From assembly GCA_963082875.1 (NCBI GenBank), contig OY720101.1, positions 11,927,671 to 11,991,670 on the forward strand: a DNA stretch of 64,000 nt, in the 5' to 3' direction. This DNA is from Corella eumyota. Lineage: Eukaryota > Chordata > Ascidiacea > Phlebobranchia > Corellidae. The notes under the pieces were generated by a model. It was not told the origin of the DNA. It did not search any database and saw only the letters and a list, made by a program, of their open reading frames with translations. This document shows positions 20,046 to 30,601 of this stretch, piece by piece (the first letter of the stretch is position 1; each line of letters opens with the position of its first letter). The translations under genes and the position numbers were made by a program.

Positions 20046-23000
20046 TTACGAATTTTCTTCGCTATCCTTTTGTTCGACATCTATAACAACACTGTTTTTC
20101 GAACTAACAGAGGGACTCTTAGATCTAGGCGCTGAACTATGAACTGGACTTATCTGATATGATGAGTTGTCGTCAAGCTGATTGTTCATTGAGTCTGAAC
20201 GTTCTGGTTTAGATTCTTGCAAGTTTGAAGTTTCTTGTTCGTCATTTTCGGAGGCCACACCGCTTATCATGGGGTCAACTTCGCTAAGTATAGTGTCGAC
20301 CTCCCCAACCTATTAAATAAATATACGGTTTTTAAATTATATACTTTTAAAATGATAAAGGCACTGAATGGACGCAGTGGTTTAGTTACTGAATAGACAC
20401 TGTAGAATCAATTGTAATAAGCCTATTACAATCAATTCTAAGTTTAAGCCCATTCAATGTCATTGACAGGACACGTACAACAATTATTCTCGTTACAACG
20501 GGCGTCAACTTCAAACAATGCACTCTAAAATCGCCCTTAACGAGAATTAGCCAGGTAACCTGTATGTAGAAGGCCAGCGGATTTACAACGAACGAACTTT
20601 TATTGCCTCTCGGTTGTGCTATAAATACTGGAATATTTTAAACATTCCTCACCAATCTACCGATGGTTGGTCATCGTTACATCGTCGGGCCGATCTACCG
20701 ATAGTTGGCCACCGTCGTATCTCGCAAAAACTTGACCTACAACCCGTACTTTAACTTTAACGTCAGTCTAGCAATCTAGCTGATCTTGTAATGTAACTTT
20801 CAATCAAACCATGTAAGTGTTTTTGCCGTATTACAATAAAAGTGTTACTGTTACCGTCTCGTCGTTTATAACTAAAACTTAAACAAAATACCAAACCAAA
20901 TATAATCATAACAAATGGAGTCGGTAAACGGGGTCAAGTCTAATTAAACAGTTAAACCAAATAACCAACCAAAATAACTACAACAATAAAATCTAGTAAC
21001 TCTACAACATCACGACTTTCATTAAACTTGATATTTTGTTTGGTAATACAAGTGCTTTAACCTCAGTTTTACGCCCTTGTTTTTTTGTAACATTTTTTTG
21101 TCATAATATTATTTTATATGGTAAACCTGATTGTTTTCAATATACTGCAGAGCTGATACATAACAGAAGTAGAATTGGTCTTGGGTTTGAATCATATGAG
21201 GTCGTTGTTCTCGTAGACTTCGAACCGTTTGAAACACGTCAGCAACCTCTTCACATTCTATTTGATCGATTACTGTTGCCAAGCAACAGAAAACGCCTAA
21301 AACAAAATGTAGTAAAAAAAATAAAATTAAAAAATAAATATTAAAAAAATTTTAATTATTCATAAATAAAATGTTTGCCTAGATTAACATATTCAACAAT
21401 TTTTTTACAATTTATTTTCGATGTGGAAAGGTCGACTTTACGACCCAAACATAGAAGAACATAAGTTACCCCAACCCGGTCTTAAGTTGCTTTTGGCAGT
21501 TTAGGATATGATTGATTATAATTGCCTACTAATTACAAGCTGCTGCCGGTTGTTTTAAAGGCTATTTTAAAAAAACTACCTCGTTGTTGATGACGTCAAA
21601 CTCTCGAACGACATAATCAACTATCTCAGCATCTTACCCGTTCTTGAGTTTGGCAGTTTAGTATATTATAAATTATAATTGCGCTCTATTTAAGCTGCTA
21701 ATTAAGTGTTAACTTTGCAAGAGTTACTCAAGGGCTCCACAGTATTACAGCAGTGGAAAGCCAAGTGTTATGACAATTATGCAATGGTTTATGTTAGGGT
21801 TATTGAATGATTTTCTATACATAAAAGGGTAAGCGTGAAAATTTTTTTTCCTCAAAACTAATTTAAGTAGAGGTGACGTATATAGGCCACAAAGTCGACT
21901 TTTTTACATTAAAAAAGTAACAGAAAACTTACCTGTTCTTCCACCACCGCTACTGCAATGTATAACAGCCGGTCTTGGAGAAGGGGAATTATCTTGTATT
22001 CGACCAACAATTTCGATTAAGCACTGAGCATCTCTTGGCGACCCGCAACCAATGTCTGGCCAACCGAGGTAATGATATTGTTTTACTCTGCGAGCTTTTT
22101 CGCCTGACTGTATAAAAAGTTGTACAGGCATGTTTTATAAAGTGTTTTTTGTTTACATTTATTTATCCTCGATGTGGGAAAGTCGCCTTTACGACCTAAA
22201 CACAGAGTAACATCAGTTACCCCAACCCGGTGTTAAGTTGCTTTTGGCAGTTTAGAATATGATTGATTATAATTGCCTACTAATTATAAGCTGCTGCCGG
22301 TTGTTTTAAAGGCTATTTAAAAAAAACTACCTCGTTGTTGATGACGTCAAACTCTCGAACGACATAATCAACTATGTCAGCATCTTCTTTTAAAATAAAC
22401 GTAACGGTGATTCCCCCAAACATCGCTTCTTTATCGTCATCATTTGGCCAATAACGACAGCAAGTAGTAAGACCTAAATTAATAAAAAAAAATACAATTA
22501 CAAAAAAAAAAAATTTCTTAATTAGTTTAAGAAGTTATATTACAATATATATGTTTGGTGTATTGTAGCTTTAACACTTTTCATTAGCTTTACGATTTAA
22601 GGTCTTAAGTTCGATTCTTACTGCTTTGCTGTAATGCCCTAGAGTAAGGCGCTATATATAAATTAATTTTTGCCAATAAAAAACATTTGGTAGTTTAACT
22701 TTCATGCAATATACTTAATAATACCCAAAACTACAAAAAGCAATATAAGGCGGAACAAAGTAAAAAAGCAACCCTTAAATTTTGATACAGTGTCAAAAAT
22801 TTAAAAATAATAATTTACCCTTTTCTTCTAGTTTAGTTAGCATAACAATGTTTTTAACTTGATTCTCCCAAATCATTGTCCAGAAATCTGTCAGGGTATC
22901 TGTAAGGGGTCCTTGTGTGGCAATAAAAGTCTTTTGCTCTTTGAAACCCTTAAAAATAAAATAATTCACAATTTTAATTTCTAATTCAGTGAAAATATAT

Positions 23001-26000
23001 ATTTATGTTTTATTATAGAATATCAAAATCGCAAAACCTAAAACCAGATGGCTAAGTTATTATTTATAAAAAAATATTAAATTTTTAAAAAAGCATATTT
23101 TTGTTAATTTTTGTAACAAATAGTTGCGTACACTAATGTAAGATGCATTTATGTAGTCAGATTTTTCATGGCCCGGTTTTCTTGGCAAGGTTACTCTGTT
23201 AAAATCATCTAAGAAAAAAAATTAAAATAATAAAATAAACGACTTAATAAACCCTTTTTTTAATGTTAATATTTGTATCTAAAAATAAAAAATAAAAAAA
23301 TTCTCAAATTTTAAAAAGTTTATTCTGTTGCTATACATATTTTTTTTAAACTTTTATGTATGCTTAACATGGAAAGGTCGACTTCACGACCTTAACATAA
23401 AGTAACATCAGTTGTCTGGCCCTGGTCTCGAGTATATGTTATTGTTTTGTTTAATAAAAACTTTGCTTGTACATGGCATAATTTGAAGCAGTCTATTTTT
23501 CTTTAAACTTCTTCTTCCATGTTTTAGTTCGTCTTTCTGCAATGGAATTCGCAGAAGTTTTTGAAATTGCACTTCTAGCATAGTTTCCTCTTCGTTATTG
23601 GCTCGTTCTCTATAAAGATAACATTGTTTAGTCAATGAAAACAATATTACTGTATCACAGTGTATTGTGCGATGACAGTCAATAATTTTGTTAAGCTAAT
23701 TTACTCAAAGCCTTGATAATACAAAATTAAAATTACTTAGTCATCTTAATTTCTGTAACGTAAATAAAAAGTAAAGCCTTACTTTAGTAACTGAACCTGC
23801 TGTTTTAATTTCTGGATTGGAACCTCAGTTACCCCAAACTGAACAAACTCAGCAACAGCTTTGTGTGCAAACGCATATTGGGCCTAATAGGTAAAGAAAG
23901 TAAATTTAATACAAACAGTTTAAAAACTGTAAATACAACTTTTTATTTTTTTTAAAGATTTGAAACAACATTTACATTTTTTTAACATGAAATTGGGTGA
24001 ACTTTAGAACCGAACAGGCGGTGAAGTGTTAAGAGCACCTAGCTTTACAACATAAGGTCATTAGTTCGATTACCACTGCCCTTATTTTGTGACGCCATTA
24101 AGTAAGGTCCTATAAACTTCTTCAGAGCCCAAAATCAATTTGCAGATAAATTATTTGTCCGAATGTTTAAAACTGTCTAGAGCAACATGGGAGTGGGTCG
24201 ATGTAACAAATGTTAGCCTATATTTAAGACAGTAAAGATACAAAAACTAAAACAAATAATTTAAAATACATAAGTCTTCTACTAACATCAGTTTGAACTA
24301 GCGACATCCTTTCTTTTCTCATGTTTGTAAGAAATGAATAAAAATCTCCACTGCCTTCTGCTGTTAGTTGTTCGATGATTGCGTCAATTAAAATGTAGGT
24401 TCCTGTTCGTCCTACCCCAGCGCTACAGTGGATAATAGTGGGGCCTAGAATAATAAAGATTTTAATAAAAAAACATAATAAACAAGTATATAGTAAATTT
24501 AAAAAAAAGTAAATTTAATAAAAAAATTTAGTGCTAGTAGGCCTTTTAAAATACTAGATAGATAATTAACCCATTTTTAACCGAATCAACTACTAAACTT
24601 TTCCACAATATTGTTTGTATTAAGTGTTCATGTTTTTGCTGTTTACGTTAACGCCGGGCTGATAAGAAAAAAACTGTGGCCTTGGCGCGGTTCAAACTTA
24701 AAACTTTTCGGTGTAAACCACGCTATCAGGTATATAACTTTTTTTTTTTTTTTTTCCATATCACCTTAAGGTGATAGGTTTTATATTTTTTTATTGGGGA
24801 AAGGTGTGCTGTTATGACGTGTTTTGAGCTATCCGTAAACGCCGGGCTCAAGGGCGAATAGTGTAACGTTGGTGCGGCTCGAACCCGAAACCTTTCGGCT
24901 CGTAGTCCGACGCCATGACCGGTTCGCCACACTACCGGACTATATAACTACTACTTAACATAATAGCACCCGAAAGATACTCAAAACACCACTTTGCGAC
25001 TAACCTGCAGAAGGTGGAATGGCCGCCATGATTCTCCTTCGAAATTGGAGCAAATTTGCCGCATTGCCTGGCACGCCAAAGTCAGGCCAAGTAATATAGT
25101 GAAATTGCTTTACAATTCTTTCTGCCTCGTCACCCTGTTCAATGTAATGTTTTAAATACTTTACAGATATGCGCTGTTTAAAAAATAACGTCTTAATATT
25201 ATTAATTTAGAAATGTGATAATTATGTCATAATATACTATTAAATCAGAATTAACCAATATAACTAAACATTTAAACAAAAGCCGTATGTCCAAAAGCGC
25301 CACTTTACTGGCAATGAGACGTTTTCTATTAACCCTTTTTCACCCAAACTTTTTTTGAAAAATGTCTTTAAATTTCAAAAAAAAATTTGACCTCAATTAT
25401 ACTAAAACAGCATTTTCGAATTTTTGGTTTAGTGAAATGTCTATTCGGTCCAGAGATTTTCGGCTACATAGGCCAATAATTTTAAATCATATTTTAAACT
25501 TATATAATTAATTTTGGAAAAAATCGAACTTTTTGTAACGTGAATGTTCGTTCAACGTAAAAACTTCGTTGCTGGAGGTCGGACAGTTTTACTTTATACT
25601 CCCCGTACTGTTGTTGAGATGTTGTTGCATGAAGGTTTGATGCACTTATAGATTTACTTGGCCAATATTGATTGCATTTTAGCCGCGAATTTTCTACAAG
25701 GCGGGTGACCTAAAATTTAAAGTTATTTTACAAAGCTGAATTTGAAGAAAAAAATAAAAGCACGTGGCGTGTTATAGAATAACGAATAAGATATCATAAA
25801 GTATGGTCATGGGTTTGATCCCCATTAGTCTAGTAGATACATTTTTACTCATAACTAATGAATCTTTTAAAAGGACAGAAATTTATTGACAAAGCTAAGT
25901 ATTACTACCAGAAAATAATATAAAAACTCAACAAAGGCAAAAAGACAAAATACCAAAGTTGTAAAGCAATTAAAATTACTTCACACATAAAAAAAATCAA

Positions 26001-29000
26001 AGTCACGCGTCCAAAACGAAAAATGATATTCGTACTATAAAAATTTAATTCTTTAAATGTGTATTATTTATTCATGTTTGGTTTATACTCTTACCATGAT
26101 AATGACAGCCGAATTTTGCTCCCACACCATTTGCCAAAAATCGGTAAAAGTTTCTTCTTTTGGTCCTTGGCATGCAATCCATTTCTTTTCATGTTTGTAA
26201 CCCTATTAAATTAAAGTGTTAAATAGTGAAACTTCTGTTATCAATAGCACCAGCGTGGTATAGGGTAAGAGACTTGGCTTTACTTTTTGAAACTCTAGGT
26301 TTGATTTCCAATGCTTTCATTCTTAAGTGCACTAAATTTAAGTGCTATAAACGGTATGAACTTCTGCTAAGCTAAAATAAGAGATTTAAGAACGTCCTAA
26401 CTGGCAAAGTTAACTTAAGATTTAGTAGGGGTAGCAAATGTTACTCTATGTTAAGACCGTAAAGTCGGCCTTTCCACATCAAGAATAAATACAAGAAATA
26501 TTAATATTAAAACATAACTCTATTTAAATATACCTGTTTGTTAGTTTAATTTAAATAACAATATTGTTGTGCATTTTACAGTTTAATCATACTAATAATG
26601 AATGTAACTTTTATCTATATATTAAATTTAATCAAATATGAATAATAAACATACCGACACATAGTTAGCATTGATGTAATCAGAGCACAAATCATCTCCT
26701 TTTATGCTTAGTAATACCCTTGTACTGTCATAGGGGATAACATTGTCGTACCTGTTTTTAATAATGTTAAAGGCTAAACCTGCAGCAGCAGCTTCCCCAG
26801 TCATTCCAGGCAAACTCTAAAAATACAAATTCACGATATTTTATTAGGAAAAATCTTGCTGTTTTAACAAATTTTGATTAAGTATACCTTACTAATAATA
26901 AGAAAATAAAGTTTTTAGTATAGCATAGCCTATTTTAAGCATTATTTACTTTTTATAAATGTGTAACACGAATGGTTATACTAAAAAAATAAAAATATCT
27001 AGTATGATCGAAATTTGGAAAATACCATAAGAAAAATATGTATTTACGTAGATTATAAAAATAAAAAATACAATGCTAAATTAATTAAAAAGTGTTAAAG
27101 ATAAGTACTAAAAACATTAAAATAATTTTATTATACCTGAAATTCCATTCGAAAAATTCGATTGTCGTCTGCTGATTTTTTAGCGCACTCTCCAAGAATA
27201 TCTTGATTTGAAATTGCCATTTCACCAACGATAAACTAAAAACAACGAATGGTATATCCAAATACAACTACAATGTATTTTAAATGTTTTTAATATGAAA
27301 AAAACATAATTTAAAGCTTTCAAAATAGGCAAAAATGAAGTAAATTAACGACGCGCCATTTTGAATTACGTCATCTTCTCTCTTATTGACATACTGCGAC
27401 TATACTGCGTTTTAAAGCGCTTCGTTTCTGTCTCCTACATGGTCTAGGGGTTAGGATTCCTGGCTTTCACCCAGGCGGCCCGGGTTCGATTCCCGGTGTA
27501 GGAACATTTTTATTTACTTTTAAAAATAATTTTTAAACGAAGAAAAGTTCAATATTGACAAAATTAAATCGACATTTTGGTAAAATAGTTAATAAAATCC
27601 TAACAATTTTAAAATGCTTTGTTATCACTGTAAAATGGCAATTTAAAAATAGTTTCTGTTTCTACTATAGTAAATAAACCATAAAATTTTTATTACTAAA
27701 ATGCTTTCGGCAAAATAATAAGTAACTGCCTATAAAGAACAAGCACATGAATAGCTCATTGTACAAGTTAACTTTTTACTTAAATTTGACAAATTTACAT
27801 TTTGGAAAGAATTTTTTTGTTGTTGTTTTATGATTTCGTTAAAACTTATTATTAATTCCATTATGATATGTATTTTTAATCTATTTTAATATTTAACTTA
27901 TTTTATAAGTCTTTTGTTTTATTTTGATATGTTTTTTATTAGGTCTACTCGTGTTAATTCAGTTATGTTTTGTTTTGGTAAAAAGCAGTTAAATTTTGAA
28001 TATTTTAAGTTTGAAATTAATTGCCATACAATACAATTATAGGATAAAATTTAAAACGAAAGCCTAAACTACCAAGGCAACTTAAAACTATGTTAAGTAG
28101 AAACTGCAAGCCTATGTTTAAACTCTAAGATTGGCTACCCACATTTGAGAAAACTAATTTATGCAAATGAAGTAAATGCTTTAAAAAATATCTTAAAACT
28201 TACTTTAGGCCGACGATGAAATGTTCCGTTACGAACCATTATACCTTGGGTTCCACTTAAAGGAATATCTTCACCGTCCCGGGCTCTTTTATCGCAACAT
28301 GGCATAGTTTTGCCAGTGCTAAAAACAAAAAAATAATTGTATTTTTTACTATGCATCATTACAACCCGGCCGACTGCGTTTACCGATTATGAGGTTTTCA
28401 GTTCGATTCCCACTGCTTTCATGTGGTAACATGAACAAGTTAGTTTAGTGCTTTAGTATATTTTATAGTAAAGTTCGCCTTACTAAACAAAAGAAAGTTG
28501 AACTTACCAAAAGTAGTACAGCACAATCAAAAATACAATCAGAACAACAAAAAGAAAAGTTAGGGTTCCGCCTAAAACAGCTCCAGTGTTGTCAACAACA
28601 GGAATTTCTGTTGCAGTTGTAGTTTCTTCTGTAGTTGTTGTTGTAGTTGATTGTGTTGTTGTAGTTGGAGCTTCTGTTGTTGTCGTTGTTGTTTCTGTTG
28701 TTGTTGTTGGAGGTGCTGTTGTTGTTGTTGGAGGTGCTGTTGTTGTTGTTGGAGGTGTTGTTGTTGTGATTGTCGTATTTATCGCTTGTGTAGTTTGGTT
28801 TGTGGTTACTTTTGTTGCTGTTGTTGTAGTAGCTACAAAAAAAACAAAATCAAATTAATAAAAAAAACAGCTATTTAAGTAAATATTACATTAATTTTGT
28901 TTTTAAAACTGTAAGAACAAACTCTTAAATATTAGGACTCTAACAAATTTATCATCTATTTTCGGATTACTTTTTAATTTTAACCATTTTTTAAACGTAT

Positions 29001-30601
29001 AAAACTAGAAAATGGCTGGCAAATGTATAGCTGTAAAGAACTGTTTTTTTAAAAAGACCCAAGAAAGGGAAAAGTGGCAAGGGTAGATTGTTTAGGATTA
29101 TTTTTGTTTCATCTATTAGTCTTTGTTTCTAAGTATTTCATTAGTTTTTAAGAATTTGAATTTTTGTCACATAAACAAAATTACCTTCAGTTACATTATC
29201 TGATGACGTTGTTTCAGGATCCCTAAAAACAAAACAAATTTTAAAATATATATTAAAGCTTAAAAACAAACATTTTAAAAGGATACCTATGTTAACTGTG
29301 TGCTTATGTCATGCTGTATTAATAAGAAGGCATAGTTATTACTTATTTCACAACATTTGAATAAGTAATTAGATAAAAGATCAAGAAATATAAGTTAAAA
29401 GTCTGTATACTTTTGGTATTAAAACTTTAACAGAGCAACACATAAAATTGAACCAATTTGGTAAATAAAAAATAAAACTACCAAGTCTTGTGAAAATCAA
29501 GCGATTTCAGAAGCTCAAAGTGACCTTTTAAATTGACTTATTTGGTAATTATACAATACAAAAGATTAAATGTTTTTCCTATTTCAAAATATTTTGTTTT
29601 ATTTCCGTGTCGGAAGGCTTAATTGGCTTAGTATACACACCGGATACGCCTACATGTATTCATAGTGAGTGACGTCAGGTACCAGGCCTAGCCTTCGCGT
29701 CTTTTAACTATAGAACTTAAGCAATGACTTAAAAAACGATTGTGCTTTAAACTTAAATACTTTACCAGTAATGGTTTGGTTAAGTTTTAATATGTGATTG
29801 TTAAGTTGGTATAATTTATAAGAATTTTTACAAATGATTAATATATCGATTTTATAGCCTGTCAAAAACAGTTTAATTGTGACAAATGCATTAAACTGTC
29901 TAGTAACCTGATGACATTTAAGCGACATTTTAAAATGTTTTTAAATACCATTGTCACGAAAAATCCCCATTTAAAAAATACTATAGTCATAAAAAGTAAA
30001 AAATATGAAAATATAAAATTAAATCTTGTTAAACATTCATTTTCTAATTTAAAATATAATTTAAAAAATTTGAAAAACTACCCTGTGGTTTCTGGCAGTT
30101 GTATTGTAGCGTTTGTTACTGTTTGCGTTATTGTAGACGTTGCTGTTGTGGGATTAATAACTTGAGGAGCCATGGTTGTGTCTGTCAAATTTCCTTGCGA
30201 GAAACATAATTGACCTAAAAATACAAAGTTGTAAAAAACATGTAATGTAGTATTTAGTCTCTGTTGCTTTACAATCAAATAAACTAAAGCCAGATTCCTT
30301 TTTGTATATTTATTTGATCAAGAATAAAATGTCTATATATACTTAAATTTTACAGTTTTTTTAAAAGGTCATTTTTAAAGACTTTTAACAATACATTTAT
30401 GTCCCAAATACGACCATTTATAGGGAACTTAATATTAAAATGTTAACTATGTTTATACCAATTTAGGTAACATTTTTTAAATTGTTTAACAATTTGCTAA
30501 TACATTAAGGACAATATTATATTATTTTTTTATTCAAGTAAAAACTTACTGTTTAAATAAAGGGTTAGAAACCCAACCAACAGCCTTTTTGAAAAAATCA
30601 T
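20046..30601 (-). CDS. Receptor-type tyrosine phosphatase, PTPRA/PTPRE class
   Basis: Nineteen minus-strand exons, in coding order: 30550-30601, 30082-30214, 29185-29222, 28508-28832, 28204-28318, 27137-27235, 26655-26816, 26095-26202, 25530-25709, 25005-25173, 24287-24444, 23783-23883, 23473-23609, 23132-23208, 22819-22948, 22331-22473, 21933-22107, 21127-21296, 20046-20309. They total 2736 bases and 911 residues. A signal peptide is followed by a short Thr-rich, mucin-like ectodomain and a membrane segment at about 158-182. D1 has KNRY near 274, WPD at 433-435 and the P-loop [10 protein letters not shown] with Cys467 and Arg473. D2 has KNRL in place of KNRY, WPD at 725-727, and [10 protein letters not shown] with Cys760 and Arg766. 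D1 should be the active phosphatase. An 87-residue Ser/acidic tail (825-911) follows D2; mammalian PTPRA stops just after D2. In vertebrates this class activates Src-family kinases by removing the inhibitory tail phosphate. Confidence 0.92.
20457..20915 (+). mobile_element. Possible LTR-retroelement fossil (solo LTR-like remnant)
   Basis: An intron of the phosphatase gene holds about 450 bases that are less AT-rich than their surroundings. The segment begins with TG, has AATAAA near its right part, and ends before a tggagtcggtaaacgggg stretch that resembles the leader just after an LTR. No protein domain is seen, so the family is unknown. It is clearly broken and only a terminal fragment; age cannot be judged without other copies. 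Confidence 0.3.
21411..21635 (-). repeat. 225 bp duplicate of a phosphatase exon end plus SINE
   Basis: This stretch is a close copy of 22162-22386, offset by 751 bases. It contains the tail of a reverse SINE and, at 21580-21635, the last 56 bases of the D2 exon 22331-22473 with its donor site. It lacks the start of that exon and its acceptor, so it should not be spliced in. Confidence 0.92.
21639..21770 (-). mobile_element. SINE family A fragment, reverse
   Basis: Body segment with ttggcagtttagtatattat through aagggctccacag and a remnant of the head. It abuts the duplicated exon fragment at 21411-21635. Confidence 0.7.
22162..22310 (-). mobile_element. SINE family A, reverse, truncated, next to a coding exon
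   Basis: Starts tttatcctcgatgtgggaaa and runs to tacctaattataagctgct-like body sequence. The head is missing. It ends about 20 bases before the donor site of exon 22331-22473 of the phosphatase and is part of the duplicated block. Confidence 0.8.
22556..22745 (+). mobile_element. Degenerate SINE family A copy
   Basis: A decayed B box (agttcgattcttactgctt) is followed by agagtaaggcgctata and a decayed body ending in acccaaaactacaaaaagcaa. It is intronic and clearly older than most copies in the window. Confidence 0.65.
23355..23435 (-). mobile_element. SINE family A tail fragment, reverse
   Basis: Only the tail remains: aacatggaaaggtcgacttc through aagtaacatcag to ctggtctcgag. It lies in a phosphatase intron. 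Confidence 0.7.
24012..24220 (+). mobile_element. Degenerate SINE family A copy
   Basis: Head-like ggcggtgaagtgttaagagc, B-box-like ttagttcgattaccactgcc, then attaagtaaggtcctata and a decayed body. It is intronic in the phosphatase gene. Confidence 0.65.
24648..24944 (-). mobile_element. tRNA-derived SINE (family B), one full copy and one fragment
   Basis: On the minus strand the main copy runs from about 24944 down to 24736. It has a tRNA-like head (gtgtggcgaaccggtcatgg, ggtttcgggttcgagccg), a body ending in cccggcgtttacggatagct, and an A-rich end. A second, older partial copy sits at about 24648-24722. Family B has a different head and body from family A. Confidence 0.75.
26249..26490 (+). 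mobile_element. SINE family A, moderately decayed
   Basis: Runs from cagcgtggtatagggtaaga to the tail tttccacatcaagaataaat in a phosphatase intron, antisense to the gene. Parts of the middle are deleted. Confidence 0.8.
27433..27504 (+). tRNA. tRNA-Glu (anticodon UUC)
   Basis: 72 bases that fold as a complete cloverleaf. The acceptor stem TCCTACA pairs with TGTAGGA. The A box is TGGTCTAGGGG, the anticodon loop CTTTCAC gives anticodon UUC, and the T arm is CCCGGGTTCGATTCCCGG. The sequence is nearly identical to other animal tRNA-Glu genes. A T run begins two bases after the 3' end and can stop RNA polymerase III. CCA is not encoded, as expected. The gene lies within an intron of the phosphatase on the opposite strand. 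Confidence 0.95.
28367..28470 (+). mobile_element. Degenerate SINE family A head
   Basis: A ccggccgactgcgtttaccg segment is followed by cagttcgattcccactgctt and gtgctttagtatat. This is an old head and early body only. Confidence 0.5.

Noticed and set aside
24726-24932. Minus-strand ORF with an [18 protein letters not shown] start
   Set aside because: It is the translation of a family B SINE; the same frame appears at the copy near 59876.
28586-28878. Val-rich and Cys-rich plus-strand ORFs
   Set aside because: They are the complement of the Thr-rich (ACA/ACT) mucin-like exon of the receptor phosphatase.
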